Positions 40,748 through 52,063 are shown, numbered from the stretch's first letter. The stretch is 57,924 nt of DNA from Rhodocyclaceae bacterium (GCA_026646875.1 JAPKHL010000009.1:1-57924), one strand, 5' to 3'. The notes: generated by a model from the letters alone, not told the origin. Program-made: numbers and translations.

Positions 40748-40807
40748 GGCAGAAAGGCGGATAATTCCGCCCTTGCTGCGACTTTCCATTTTCCGGCGGA
40801 GCCTCAC

Positions 40808-41884
40808 GTGACCCGACCCCGTAACGACACCTTCCTGCGCGCCCTGCTCAAGGAGCCGACCGATTACACGCCGATCTGGCTGATGCGCCAGGCCGGTCGC
40901 TACCTGCCCGAGTACTGCGAGACGCGCAAGCGCGCCGGCAGCTTCCTCAACCTCTGCAAGAGCCCGGCGATGGCCTGCGAGGTGACCCTGCAGCCCCTCG
41001 CCCGTTACGACCTCGATGCCGCGATCCTCTTTTCCGACATCCTCACCGTGCCCGACGCGATGGGCCTCGGCCTCTACTTCGCCGAGGGCGAGGGACCGAA
41101 GTTCGAGCGTCCGCTCGCCGAGGAATGGGCGATCCGCGACCTCATCGCCCCCGATCCCTGGGATCACCTGCGCTACGTGATGGACGGCGTTTCCGAGATC
41201 CGCCGCGCGCTGGACAACTCGGTGCCGCTGATCGGCTTTTCCGGCAGCCCCTACACCCTGGCCTGCTACATGGTCGAAGGCGGTTCGTCCGACGACTACC
41301 GCAAGGTCAAGACGATGCTCTACGACCGTCCGGACCTCATGCACCACATCCTGTCGGTGACTGCCGACGCCGTCACCGCCTACCTCAACGCCCAGATCGA
41401 ATCGGGCGCGCAGGCGGTGATGATCTTCGACTCGTGGGGGGGCGGCCTTTCGGCGGCGGCCTACCAGGAATTCTCGCTGGCCTACCTGCGCCGCATCGTC
41501 GCCGGGCTGATCAGGGAGAAGGACGGCGAGCGCATTCCCTCGATCGTGTTCACCAAGGGCGGCGGCCTGTGGCTCGAATCGATCGCCGACATCGGCTGCG
41601 ATGCCGTCGGCCTCGACTGGACCATCGACCTTGGCGAAGCGCGTCGCCGCGTCGGTGACAAGGTTGCCCTGCAGGGCAACCTCGACCCCAACGTCCTGTT
41701 CGCCTCGCCGGAAAAGATCGCCGTCGAGGCCAGGAAGGTGCTCGACAGCTACGGTCCCGGCAACACCGGCCACGTCTTCAACCTCGGCCACGGCATCTCG
41801 CAGTTCACGCCACCCGAGCACGTCACCGCGCTGGTCGAGACGGTGCATGGCTACAGCCGCGGCCTGCGCGGGCAAGGCCGATAA
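40808..41884 (+). CDS. hemE: Uroporphyrinogen decarboxylase
   Basis: 358-residue cytosolic heme-pathway enzyme converting uroporphyrinogen III to coproporphyrinogen III. The family motifs are intact: [19 protein letters not shown] near the N-terminus and the segment [17 protein letters not shown] with the essential Asp. GTG is the start (40808), giving [14 protein letters not shown]. It is 60 bp after trkH; a GATAAT at 40760-40765 could be a -10 but no good -35 is seen. priA lies 339 bp downstream. Confidence 0.96.
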   Translation: MTRPRNDTFLRALLKEPTDYTPIWLMRQAGRYLPEYCETRKRAGSFLNLCKSPAMACEVTLQPLARYDLDAAILFSDILTVPDAMGLGLYFAEGEGPKFERPLAEEWAIRDLIAPDPWDHLRYVMDGVSEIRRALDNSVPLIGFSGSPYTLACYMVEGGSSDDYRKVKTMLYDRPDLMHHILSVTADAVTAYLNAQIESGAQAVMIFDSWGGGLSAAAYQEFSLAYLRRIVAGLIREKDGERIPSIVFTKGGGLWLESIADIGCDAVGLDWTIDLGEARRRVGDKVALQGNLDPNVLFASPEKIAVEARKVLDSYGPGNTGHVFNLGHGISQFTPPEHVTALVETVHGYSRGLRGQGR

Positions 41885-42223
41885 GATCGCCGTTTCCTGT
41901 TGACTTATGCACAGCGGCAGGCGCCCTGTCGCAAAACGGTCATGCGCCCGGCCCAGTTGCCGGGCGCAGCCGCCAAGGCCTTGATTCGCAAGGCGGGTGC
42001 CGCCGTTCCGAGGGGGCGCGGGCGTGGCCCGGCCCCCTTCCCGCCCCATTCCGGCCGCTTGCCGGGCGTGCCGCGGGGGTTTCACCCACAGACTTATCCA
42101 CAGGGTGTGTGAACAAGCTCGAAACTCCTGCCGCGTGAATGACTTACATCGTTTATCAAGAAGCGATGCGAACTTTGCATGGACGCGCCGCAGGAAAAAA
42201 CCCCGGACCGGACGGGTGAGCGC
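41885..42223. promoter_or_regulatory. Long priA upstream region with two perfect DnaA boxes
   Basis: 339 bp without a convincing gene. TTATGCACA (41905-41913) and TTATCCACA (42094-42102) both match TTATNCACA fully, 189 bp apart on the same strand. The middle is very GC-rich, with an imperfect repeat (GCCGGGCG around 41958 and 42062); the last 80 bp before priA are AT-richer. This suggests DnaA control of priA or a titration site. Confidence 0.7.
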
Positions 42224-44236
<2,013 letters not shown>

Positions 44237-44299
44237 GCCGCCCGGCGACTGGCACGACCCTTGCGGCAGCGCGATTTCCCCATCCCCGAGGAGATCGCC

Positions 44300-45331
44300 A
44301 TGAGAATCGTCGACGCCCGTCTGCACCTCGCCAGCCAGCATGTCCTGCACAGCGAATACCGCAGCGAGGTCTCGCTGCGGACAGCACACGGCAGTTTTCG
44401 CCGCACCCTTGCCGAGGTCTCGGCAAACCCGCCCGCCCCCTTGCCGGAAACGGCACCGCCACTCCGCCTGCAGCAGCTGCTCGAACGCCTGCTGCTTGAA
44501 GTGCTGGCGCGCCTGCGCGGCGAGCCGGCCGTGCGCCGCGTGCCCGAGCCGGCGCCGGCGCCGGCGCCCGGCACCCCGGCGGCTGCTCCCGCGCCGGCCG
44601 CCCCCGCAGCGGATGGCGTGCCGCGCGGCGTGCGCCTGGCCGGCAGCGTCGAGTTCGCCTGGCACGCCGAAGCCGTCGAACGGATGCACGAAACGGAGCG
44701 CAGCGAATTCACGGCCTGCGGCACGGTGCGAACCGCCGACGGGCGCAGCGTCGACTTCACCCTCGCCCTCGCCATGTCCCGCGAATTCAGCAGCGAGCGC
44801 CGCGCCACCGAGCACGGCCAGCTGGTCCTGCGCGACCCGCTGGTGATCAACTTCGACGGCGGCGCAGCCGAGCTCGCCGGCACCCGCTTCGACTTCGATC
44901 TCGACCTCGACGGCCAGCGCGAATCGCTCCCCCGCCTGGCCGCCGGCAGCGCCTTCCTCGCCCTCGACCGCAACGGCGACGGGCGCATCAACGACGGCAG
45001 CGAACTCTTCGGCGCCCGTTCCGGCGACGGCTTCGCCGATCTTGCCGCCCTCGACGACGACGGCAACGGCTGGCTCGACGAGGCCGACACCGTCTTCGCC
45101 GCCCTCTGCGTCTGGCAACCCCCACCAGCCGACGCCGCGACCGAGCAAGGCGGCACGCTCGACCCCCTCGCCGCGCACGGCGTCGGCGCCCTCTGCCTGA
45201 GTTCGCAAGCAACCCCCTTCGCCCTGCGCGACGCCGACAACCGCCCCCTCGGGCAGGTGCGTGCCAGCGGAATCTACCTGCGCGAGGACGGCACGGCCGG
45301 CACGCTGCAGCAGGTCGATCTGGCGGTGTAG
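44300..45331 (+). CDS. Uncharacterised protein with calcium-binding EF-hand-like loops
   Basis: 343 residues, function unknown. Residues about 90-120 form a Pro/Ala-rich linker (PEPAPAPAPGTPAAAPAPAA). Near residues 220-255 two adjacent Asp-rich loops, DRNGDGRINDGSELFG and DDDGNGWLDEADTVF, fit the EF-hand/dockerin-like DxDGDGxxD pattern. Similar double-loop proteins are common in environmental proteobacteria without a known role. No signal peptide is seen, so any calcium binding may be cytosolic or the export may be type I-like. ATG at 44300 has GAGGAG 8 bp upstream; it follows priA by 63 bp. Confidence 0.7.
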   Translation: MRIVDARLHLASQHVLHSEYRSEVSLRTAHGSFRRTLAEVSANPPAPLPETAPPLRLQQLLERLLLEVLARLRGEPAVRRVPEPAPAPAPGTPAAAPAPAAPAADGVPRGVRLAGSVEFAWHAEAVERMHETERSEFTACGTVRTADGRSVDFTLALAMSREFSSERRATEHGQLVLRDPLVINFDGGAAELAGTRFDFDLDLDGQRESLPRLAAGSAFLALDRNGDGRINDGSELFGARSGDGFADLAALDDDGNGWLDEADTVFAALCVWQPPPADAATEQGGTLDPLAAHGVGALCLSSQATPFALRDADNRPLGQVRASGIYLREDGTAGTLQQVDLAV

Positions 45332-45380
45332 AGGGGATTGCGGGAAGCGGTGTCGCCGCACCCCCGCCGGTCGCCGCGTC

Positions 45381-46577
45381 CTACCGCCGCCGCCCCGCGT
45401 GCAGGAACCAGGCATAGGCCGTCGCCTGCAGGGCGAGCAGGATCGCGAAGGCGCCGCGGTGCGCGTCGGCCGGGGAGTGGCCCTGGGCCTGCAGGGTGTC
45501 GATGAGCAGGCCGAGTCCCCATTGCGCGCCGAAGGCGCCGACGAAGACGAGCAGGTTGTAGGCGGTGTTCGCCCGTCCGGCGAGGCGCAGCGGGAAGCCG
45601 GCGGCCGTCTGCGAGTAGGCCAGCGTGCCGAAGCTTGCGCAGCTGCCATAGACGATCCAGAGCAGGCGGGTGTGCGGGCTGGCTTCGGCGACGATCAGCG
45701 CCAGCGCCAGCAGCGAGAATCCGAGGGCGCCGCCGAGCAGCAGGGACGGGCGGATGCCGCGCCGCGCCAGACCGGTGGCCAGTGCGCCGATGGCCACGTA
45801 GGCGAGCAGCATGGCCACGCTCATGCCGGCCAGATGGGCGGCGGCCTCGGCGCGGGTCTGGCCGTTCACCTGCATCAGCCAGGAGACCGACCACAGGCTT
45901 TGCACGGCCATGAAGCCGCCGGTGAGCATCAGGCCGAGCGGGGCGAAGCGCCAGAAATGCGCGCTGGCGAACACCTGGCGCACGCCGGCCCACTGTGCGG
46001 CGAGCGGCTCCGGGCGGGCCGGGCCGCCGCGCTCGGGCACGCTGGCGAACAGCCAGAGCGCCACGATCAGGGTCAGCGCCGCCAGTCCGGCGAAGATTTC
46101 CCGCCAGCCGCTCAGGCGCAGCACGGCCTCGAGCGGCGCCGTCGCGGCAAGCGCGCCGAGGCCGCCGGCGGTCATGATCCAGCCGGTCAGCGAGGCCTGG
46201 CGCTCGGCGGGGAACCACTGCGAGAAAGCCTTGAAGGCGGCCATCAGGCAGGCCGAGACGCCGAGGCCGATCAGGCCGCGTGCCCAGGCCAGCCCGGCGA
46301 GACTGTCGCCCCGGGCGAAGAGCGCGGCGCCGGCGGCGGCGACGAGCAGCAGGGCGGCCTCCACGCGGCGTGCGCCGAAGCGGTCGAGGAACATGCCGAG
46401 CGGCAGCTGGGCGAGGGCGAAGGCGAGGAAGTAGGCGCTGGTCAGCAGGCCGAGGCTGCCGGCGCCGAGCGCCAGCTCGTCGCTGAGGGCCGGGCCGACC
46501 ACGGCGTTGGCCGTGCGGTAGAGATAGGAGAGGAAATAGGCCCCGGCAAAGGGCAGGAAGAGGCGGAACCAGGGCAT
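45381..46577 (-). CDS. Major facilitator superfamily transporter
   Basis: 398 residues with about twelve hydrophobic helices in two halves. The loop between helices 2 and 3 shows the MFS signature variant GMFLDRFGARRVE, and helix 4-5 WFPAERQASLTGWIMTAGG resembles the anion/sugar-phosphate group. The closest feel is the general MFS_1 group; substrate unknown. ATG at 46577 (MPWFRLFLPFAGAYFLSYLY) chosen; the frame continues upstream only as a GC-rich shadow. It converges on the EF-hand gene and stands alone. Confidence 0.85.
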   Translation of the reverse strand: MPWFRLFLPFAGAYFLSYLYRTANAVVGPALSDELALGAGSLGLLTSAYFLAFALAQLPLGMFLDRFGARRVEAALLLVAAAGAALFARGDSLAGLAWARGLIGLGVSACLMAAFKAFSQWFPAERQASLTGWIMTAGGLGALAATAPLEAVLRLSGWREIFAGLAALTLIVALWLFASVPERGGPARPEPLAAQWAGVRQVFASAHFWRFAPLGLMLTGGFMAVQSLWSVSWLMQVNGQTRAEAAAHLAGMSVAMLLAYVAIGALATGLARRGIRPSLLLGGALGFSLLALALIVAEASPHTRLLWIVYGSCASFGTLAYSQTAAGFPLRLAGRANTAYNLLVFVGAFGAQWGLGLLIDTLQAQGHSPADAHRGAFAILLALQATAYAWFLHAGRRR

Positions 46578-46654
46578 GGCGGGCGGGCATTCCGGGGAGG
46601 TGCGGCAGCGGCGGCGGGCGCTGCCTGCCCGGATGATAGCGCAGCCGCCGTCCG

Positions 46655-47038
46655 TCAGCAGGCGCCGTGCCGCTCCGGCGGCCGTGGCATGGCGAGCAGG
46701 GTGGCGGCCAGGCCGGCCGGGGCGCCGCCGCCGCGCTCCCGGCGGTCGTCCCGGCGCGGCGCGCGGCCTGCCCGGAGCGCGGGCGCCGTGCCCGCCGCGG
46801 CCAGGCGCAGGCGTGCCGCCCGGCAGGCCGAGATGACGACGCTGCCGCGTCCGTCCAGCACGCAGTGCTCGCCGGCGACGAGGATGCGGTCCTCGGGCGA
46901 GCCCGCCACGGTCACCCACAGCGCGCCGGCGAGGCAGGTCAAGGTCAGCCCGCGTGCGTCGGCGAGCTCGATCAGTTCGCGCCGTTGCAGCGTGAGGTGC
47001 AGCGTCCCCGCCGTCACGGCTTGCAGGATGGTAGCCAT
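46655..47038 (-). CDS. DUF2917 family protein
   Basis: 127 residues. The DUF2917 core is in the first 75 residues (LTLQRRELIELADARGLTLT, LWVTVAGSPEDRILVAGEHC). The rest is a long Ala/Arg/Gly-rich low-complexity tail. Start at 47038 is set by GGAGG 8 bp upstream; an ATG at 47053 overlaps that site. DUF2917 genes often lie divergent from a LysR regulator, as here, suggesting control by it. Biochemical role unknown. Confidence 0.8.
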   Translation of the reverse strand: MATILQAVTAGTLHLTLQRRELIELADARGLTLTCLAGALWVTVAGSPEDRILVAGEHCVLDGRGSVVISACRAARLRLAAAGTAPALRAGRAPRRDDRRERGGGAPAGLAATLLAMPRPPERHGAC

Positions 47039-47189
47039 TCGCCTATCCTCCATCGGTGTCTTGATTCATGCAATCGACGTATTCATTGGCGGGCGGATGT
47101 TCTGCCCGTCATGCTCAGTATGGCTGGAGAGCTTTTCGGGAACAAACGGTGAAAATGCATTCGATTGATGCGCAAAACGCATTCATGTC
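47039..47189. promoter_or_regulatory. Divergent control region DUF2917/LysR
   Basis: 151 bp holding an inverted pair CAATCGA (47072-47078) and TCGATTG (47161-47167), and repeated ATGCATTC/CGCATTC near the LysR start. Such symmetric elements are usual for a LysR regulator controlling itself and its neighbour. No precise operator is assigned. Confidence 0.4.
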
Positions 47190-48173
47190 ATGACGCTTCC
47201 CCTCCACCGCCTGCCCACGCTGGACCACCTGAAGGGCTTCGTCGCCACGGCCCGGCATCTCTCCTTCACCCGCGCCGGCGAGGAGCTGTTCCTCTCCCAG
47301 TCGGCGGTCAGCCGCCAGGTCCAGACGCTCGAGGCGCAGCTCGGCGCGCCGCTCTTCGTGCGCAGCACCCGCCGCCTGCGCCTGACGCCGCAAGGCGAGC
47401 TGCTCTATCGCAGCGCCAGCGAAATGCTGGCCCGGCTGGGCGCCGTGGCGCAGGAGATCGGCGGCGCCGGGCAACGGCCTCATGTCACCGTCTCGGCCAC
47501 GATCGGATTCGCCGCGTTGTGGCTGGTGCCGCGCCTCTCCGCCTTCCAGGACCGGCAGCCGGAGATCGGCGTGCGCGTTTCGGCGGACAACCGGCGCGTC
47601 GACCTCGAGCGCGAGGAGGTCGACGTGGCGATCCGCTACGCCGCGCCGTCGGGCGCCCCGGCCGACAGCCGCAAGCTGTTCGACGAGGCCCTGCTGCCGG
47701 TTGCCAGCCCCGGCCTCGCCGCCGCCCTGCCGGCCGGACCGCGCCTCTGTGCGGAAAATCTCCCGGCGCTCACCCTGCTGGCCTTCGACGACGGCAGCGA
47801 CTACCCCGCGCTGCGCTGGGAAAGCTGGCTCGCACCGCTGGCCGCCAGCCCCGCGCAGGCCCGGGGCGTGCTGCAGTTCAACCACTACGACCAGGCCATC
47901 GCCGCCGCGCTGGCCGGTCAGGGCGTGGCGATCGGCCGCGAACCGCTGATCCGCGCCGCCCTCGCCGAAGGCCGCCTGCGCCCCCTCGGCCCGCGCCTGC
48001 AAGCGCCCGACGGCCGCGCCTACTACCTGCTGCGTGCCGCGAACAGCCGCCGCCCGGCCGTCGACCGCTTCATCGACTGGCTGTGCGCGGCGGCCACCGA
48101 GTCCGCCGGCTCCGTGGACTCGGCCGCCCCCGCCCCCCCAACCGCCCCCACGCCACCCGGAGCATCCCCATGA
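47190..48173 (+). CDS. LysR-family transcriptional regulator (GcvA-like)
   Basis: 327 residues. N-terminal helix-turn-helix LSFTRAGEELFLSQSAVSRQVQTLEA with the GcvA-like opening LPTLDHLKGFVATARHLSF, then a LysR substrate-binding domain. The C-terminus is an unusual Pro/Ala-rich tail (about 25 residues) with no family counterpart, just before the overlap (ATGA) with the next gene. It is divergent from the DUF2917 gene, a repeated arrangement in betaproteobacteria. Effector unknown. Confidence 0.88.
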   Translation: MTLPLHRLPTLDHLKGFVATARHLSFTRAGEELFLSQSAVSRQVQTLEAQLGAPLFVRSTRRLRLTPQGELLYRSASEMLARLGAVAQEIGGAGQRPHVTVSATIGFAALWLVPRLSAFQDRQPEIGVRVSADNRRVDLEREEVDVAIRYAAPSGAPADSRKLFDEALLPVASPGLAAALPAGPRLCAENLPALTLLAFDDGSDYPALRWESWLAPLAASPAQARGVLQFNHYDQAIAAALAGQGVAIGREPLIRAALAEGRLRPLGPRLQAPDGRAYYLLRAANSRRPAVDRFIDWLCAAATESAGSVDSAAPAPPTAPTPPGASP

Positions 48174-48682
48174 TCCACGCCCTGCTCGCCCCGCTGCGCC
48201 GGCTTGTCCTGCTTGCCCTGCTGCTTCCCGGCCTCGCCGGCGGCACCGCCGCCCTCGCCGCTCCGCCCGGGAAGACGGCGCCGCGCGTCGAAATCGTCGC
48301 CGCCGAATTCGGCCTCTTTCACGACGGCGCTCCGGGCGAGCTGGTCTTCGAACCCGCCGCCGTCATCCCGCACCGCAATGGCCAGCGCTACGGCTGGGTG
48401 ATCGAAGTGCGCAGCGCGCAGCGCAGCCTCTCGGTGCAGGAGGAATACCTGCTGCCTCCGGCAAGCGCGGACGCCGCCATGTCGGCCCCCGCCGCCCCCG
48501 GCGAGCTGCTCGAGCGGGAGAGCGAGCGGCGGCGCCAGGTCAGCCAGCGCCAGCTGGTGCCGCACGACGGCCGGATTTTCGGCGAATGGGCGATCGGCCC
48601 GCGCGAACCCGCCGGCCCCCGCCGCCTGCGCGTCCTCGTCGAAGGTGTGCCGGCGGCCACCTTCGACTATGAAGTGCGCTGA
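48170..48682 (+). CDS. Uncharacterised exported protein
   Basis: 170 residues that I do not recognise. A signal peptide is visible (LLAPLRRLVLLALLLPGLAG, ending near ALAA). The mature part is compact, probably beta-rich, with segments VEIVAAEFGLFHDG, RYGWVIEVRSAQRSLSV and GRIFGEWAIGPREPAGPRRL. It has no Cys. Its ATG overlaps the stop of the LysR gene (ATGA), so the two are coupled. Confidence 0.65.
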   Translation: MIHALLAPLRRLVLLALLLPGLAGGTAALAAPPGKTAPRVEIVAAEFGLFHDGAPGELVFEPAAVIPHRNGQRYGWVIEVRSAQRSLSVQEEYLLPPASADAAMSAPAAPGELLERESERRRQVSQRQLVPHDGRIFGEWAIGPREPAGPRRLRVLVEGVPAATFDYEVR

Positions 48683-48771
48683 AGCGTTATTCCGACGGCA
48701 AGCCGCTGAAATGACCATGGTATGATCGGCGCCCCTCTCCCGCCCGGGGTGGGACTTTCCGGGAGTCCGCC

Positions 48772-49722
48772 ATGGCCATCCTCCGTACCCTGATCTTCCT
48801 CTGCCTGGCGCTGTGCTTCGGCGCCCTCGTCCGCGCCGCGCCGAGCGAGCGCTCACCGGAACTGGTCATCGATCCTCCGGCGCCGAGCAGCGGGGACCGT
48901 CTCGGGGTGACGGCCTACTACCATAACGATGGGCCGCTTGTGCCTAAGTCGATTCGTTATGAAGGGGGAACGATTCTGATCGACTACGCAATACTGGATG
49001 GATACATATTCATGTTGCCGATGCCGCTTCTGATCCCGGGATATTCAACCGCCTGGCTGCAGCCCCTGCCGCCCGGAGAGTATGAGATTCGGGCAACGCT
49101 CAGGGAATACGCCTACGACACCGTCACGTGGGAGCGGGTGGACTACAGCTACCCGCCCCGGCGGATCACCGTGTCTCCGGCGGCGGAGGATGCCATGATC
49201 GACGCGGTGGAGTATTACCACGCGGGTCTCGATCACTACTTCCTGAGTGCCGCGCAGGCGGAAATCGCCCTGATCGACGCCGACCGCTTTCCGGGCTGGG
49301 CGCGCACCGGGCGGACCTTCCGGGTCTTCGCCACGGCACGGCCGGAGCGGGTTCCGGTGTGCCGCTACTACATCCCGCCCGCCAAGGGCGACTCGCACTT
49401 CTTCGGCGTTGCCGCCGTCGACAACCCGACTCCCTCGGCGGGGGACGAATGCCGCGCCATCGAACTTGCCGCGTTCGCCGGCAGTGGCGCGCTGCACGGG
49501 CTGGTCAAGGAAGCGGCCAACGCCTTCTACGTCCTGCAGCCGGAGCGGGCAACGGGCGCCTGCCCGGACGGCAGCCGGCCGGTATACCGACTGTGGAACC
49601 AGCGGAGCGACTCGAACCACCGCTACACGACCGACCTCGCGGTCCGCGCGGAGATGCTGGCGCGGGGCTATGTCTCCGAGGGCTACGGCCTGCTCGGCGT
49701 GGTGATGTGCGTGCCGGAGTGA
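48772..49722 (+). CDS. Secreted protein with DUF5648-like domain
   Basis: 316 residues with a signal peptide (MAILRTLIFLCLALCFGALVRA). The first half (to about 135) is unassigned; the second half has the DUF5648-type pattern, VEYYHAGLDHYFLSAAQAE, FPGWARTGRTFRVF, then VYRLWNQRSDSNHRYTTD and GYVSEGYGLLGVVMC. These repeats occur in many extracellular bacterial proteins, perhaps as binding modules. A TATGAT at 48721-48726 could be the -10. The base composition dips around 48900-49000, where codons are less GC-rich, so the N-terminal half may have a different history. Confidence 0.75.
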   Translation: MAILRTLIFLCLALCFGALVRAAPSERSPELVIDPPAPSSGDRLGVTAYYHNDGPLVPKSIRYEGGTILIDYAILDGYIFMLPMPLLIPGYSTAWLQPLPPGEYEIRATLREYAYDTVTWERVDYSYPPRRITVSPAAEDAMIDAVEYYHAGLDHYFLSAAQAEIALIDADRFPGWARTGRTFRVFATARPERVPVCRYYIPPAKGDSHFFGVAAVDNPTPSAGDECRAIELAAFAGSGALHGLVKEAANAFYVLQPERATGACPDGSRPVYRLWNQRSDSNHRYTTDLAVRAEMLARGYVSEGYGLLGVVMCVPE

Positions 49723-49743
49723 ATTCCGGCACGCGTGGCGCGT

Positions 49744-50445
49744 TCAGCGCCCGGCGGGCTTTTCGTGGACGATGGTCGGCGCCGGCGCCGGGGTGCCGGC
49801 GTTGGCCTGCAGCCAGGCGGCCCGCTCGGCCAGGCGCTTTTGCCAGCCCGGGGTGAGGCCGCTGGCCCGGGCGGCCTCGTGCAGCCGGACCGGGTCGGGC
49901 CGGTGCGTGCTCCATAGCCGCCACAGCGCGGCGAGCGTCGGCGCGCCGGGTGGACGCTCAAGCAGTTCGAAGCGGTCGCCGGGGGCGACGATGCCGATTT
50001 CCAGCACGCGGTAGTACCAGCCGGTCAGGCCGCTTTCAGCGATGTGGCGGGCCAGTCCGGGGGTGGCGTAGCGGTGGTCGATCTTCCAGCAGGGACTGCG
50101 CGGCTGGCTGACCTGCACGCGTGCCGTGCCCAGGCGGAAGATGTCGCCGATGCAGACCGATTCCTCGTCCCAGTCGGGTGTCGACAGGTTCTCGCCGATG
50201 CTGCCGGGCTGAAGCTGGGTGGCCAGGGCGGGAAAGTGCCCGGCGAGGCGCGCGTAATTCGCGGCGGCGTAGTGGTGCACCGCCTTTTCCGGCCCGCCGT
50301 GCACCCGCCGGTCGGCCTGCGCGTCGCCGGCGAAACCTTCGCTGCCGAGCGCCAGCGGGCCGTCGGCTGCGTGCTTGTAGATGCCGGTGAACTGGCCCTC
50401 GTCGTCGATGCGGGTGAGTTGTCCGGTGTAGAGGCGCAGGGTCAT
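49744..50445 (-). CDS. MOSC-domain protein (YiiM-like)
   Basis: 233 residues. The MOSC domain carries the conserved Cys in QPRSPCWKIDHR, and N-terminal HGGPEKAVHHYAAANYARL and GSIGENLST are typical of the YiiM subgroup. MOSC proteins handle molybdenum cofactor sulfur or use it, for example to reduce N-hydroxylated purine analogues in E. coli YiiM. Start at 50445 (MTLRLYTGQLTRIDDEGQ) overlaps the stop of the ROK kinase gene by four bases. Confidence 0.88.
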   Translation of the reverse strand: MTLRLYTGQLTRIDDEGQFTGIYKHAADGPLALGSEGFAGDAQADRRVHGGPEKAVHHYAAANYARLAGHFPALATQLQPGSIGENLSTPDWDEESVCIGDIFRLGTARVQVSQPRSPCWKIDHRYATPGLARHIAESGLTGWYYRVLEIGIVAPGDRFELLERPPGAPTLAALWRLWSTHRPDPVRLHEAARASGLTPGWQKRLAERAAWLQANAGTPAPAPTIVHEKPAGR

Positions 50446-51359
50446 GGTTCGCTGTCCCAGAGACGGGCGGCGCCGCGCACGCCCGAGGCATCGCCGTGGC
50501 GGTGACGGCGCAGGCGGGTGCTCACCCGGTCGGAAAAGATGTGCGGCAGCCACAACGCGGGTACGTTGCGGTAGAGCCGGTCGAGATTGGAAAGACCACC
50601 GCCGAGCACGACGACCTCCGGATCGAGGAGGTTGATCACCAGTGCCAGGGCACGCGCCAGTCGCGTTTCGTAGCGCACCAGCGTGGCTTCGCACTCCGCG
50701 TCGCCGGCGGCTGCGGCGGCGGCGATGGCCGGCGGGAGCAGCGGGGCGCCGCCGTGGCGGCGGTGGTCGGCGGCCAGGCCCGGTCCCGACAGGTAGGTTT
50801 CGATGCAGCCGGAACGACCGCAGTAGCAGGCGGGTAGCGGCAGGTCGGGCAGGTCGCCGGCTTGTGGCAGGGGGAGCGGAATGTGGCCCCACTCGCCGGC
50901 GATGCCGTTGGCGCCCGTGAGCACCCGCCCGTTCAGGACGATGCCGCCGCCGACGCCGGTGCCGAGGATCGCGCCGAACACCGTTGCCGCGCCGCGCGCG
51001 GCGCCGTCGAGCGCCTCGGACAGGGCAAAGCAGTTGGCGTCGTTGGCGATCCGGATCTCGCGCTGCAGCAGCGCTTCCAGGTCCTGGCGCAGGGGCTGGC
51101 CGTTCAGGCAGGTGGAGTTGGCATTGCGCAGGCGGCCGTCGACCGGCGATTCCGAACCCGGCGTGCCGATGCCGACGCTGCCGCGCACGCCGAGCGTGCG
51201 TTCGGCGTCATCCACCAGCGCGGCGATGGCGCGCAGCGTCGCCGGGTAGTCGCCCTGCGGCGTCGCCACGCGCCGGCGCAGGCGTTCGCTGCTGTCGGCT
51301 GCCAGCGCGACGATCTCGATCTTGGTGCCGCCGAGATCGATGCCGAGCCGCGCGCCCAT
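50442..51359 (-). CDS. ROK-family sugar kinase (fructokinase-like)
   Basis: 305 residues. N-terminal phosphate-binding loop ARLGIDLGGTKIEIVAL, catalytic-region GIGTPGS and NDANCFALSEA, and the ROK zinc motif CYCGRSGCIETYLSGPGL. It resembles manno(fructo)kinase Mak, but other hexoses or amino sugars are possible. Start at 51359 is set by the conserved loop. It lies 23 bp after the carbonic anhydrase gene and is coupled to the MOSC gene, so three genes may form an operon. Confidence 0.88.
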   Translation of the reverse strand: MGARLGIDLGGTKIEIVALAADSSERLRRRVATPQGDYPATLRAIAALVDDAERTLGVRGSVGIGTPGSESPVDGRLRNANSTCLNGQPLRQDLEALLQREIRIANDANCFALSEALDGAARGAATVFGAILGTGVGGGIVLNGRVLTGANGIAGEWGHIPLPLPQAGDLPDLPLPACYCGRSGCIETYLSGPGLAADHRRHGGAPLLPPAIAAAAAAGDAECEATLVRYETRLARALALVINLLDPEVVVLGGGLSNLDRLYRNVPALWLPHIFSDRVSTRLRRHRHGDASGVRGAARLWDSEP

Positions 51360-51382
51360 CGCGTCGTCCGCCGCCGTCCGCG

Positions 51383-52063
51383 TCAGCGGCCGGGCACCGG
51401 CGGTTCGCCGGGCGCGCAGGCCTCGAGCTGGGCAAGCGCCGCCGCGTAGGTCTCCTGCAGCCCCTCCTGACGGTCGATCGACATCGCCAGATCGCGCGCC
51501 AGTCCGTCCTTCAGGCTGAAGATCCAGCCATGCACGGCGACCTGCTGGCCGCGCGCCCAGGCATCCTGCAGCACCGTGGTGTGCGTCACGTTGAGCACCT
51601 GCTCGATCACGTTCAGCTCGCACAGGCGGTCGAGGCGTGCCTGGTGGTCGGGGCAGGCGTCGAGCAGGCGCGTGTGCTTCTGGCGGACGTCCTGGATGTG
51701 GCGCAGCCAGTTGTCGACGAGGCCGAGGCGCAGGTTGTCGTGCGCCGCCCGCACGCCGCCGCAGCCGTAGTGGCCGACCACCAGGATGTGCTTGACGCGC
51801 AGGGCGTCGACCGCGAACTGCAGGACCGACAGCAGGTTGAGATCGCTATGCACGACGACGTTGGCGATGTTGCGATGCACGAAGACCTCGCCGGGCAGCA
51901 GGCCGGTGATCTGGTTGGCCGGCACGCGCGAATCGGAGCAGCCGATCCACAGGTATTCGGGCGATTGCAGCTTGGCGAGTCGGTCGAAGAAGGTCGGGTC
52001 CTCGGCGTGGACGCGGTCGGACCACAGGCGGTTCTGTTCGAAAAGGTGCTTGAGGGTCGGCAT
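51383..52063 (-). CDS. can: Beta-class carbonic anhydrase
   Basis: 226-residue zinc enzyme interconverting CO2 and bicarbonate. Zinc ligands and catalytic pair match E. coli Can in number and position: Cys42 and Asp44 in GCSDSRV, His98 and Cys101 in VGHYGCGG, with Arg46. The C-terminal ten residues are Pro-rich. ATG at 52063. A TAGAAT on the minus strand (52094-52099) may be its -10. It leads the run with ROK and MOSC genes. Confidence 0.95.
   Translation of the reverse strand: MPTLKHLFEQNRLWSDRVHAEDPTFFDRLAKLQSPEYLWIGCSDSRVPANQITGLLPGEVFVHRNIANVVVHSDLNLLSVLQFAVDALRVKHILVVGHYGCGGVRAAHDNLRLGLVDNWLRHIQDVRQKHTRLLDACPDHQARLDRLCELNVIEQVLNVTHTTVLQDAWARGQQVAVHGWIFSLKDGLARDLAMSIDRQEGLQETYAAALAQLEACAPGEPPVPGR

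Noticed and set aside
41885..42112. Short frame (41900-42112) between hemE and priA
   Set aside because: Arg/Pro-rich, no family, no ribosome-binding site; the region is better read as control DNA with DnaA boxes.
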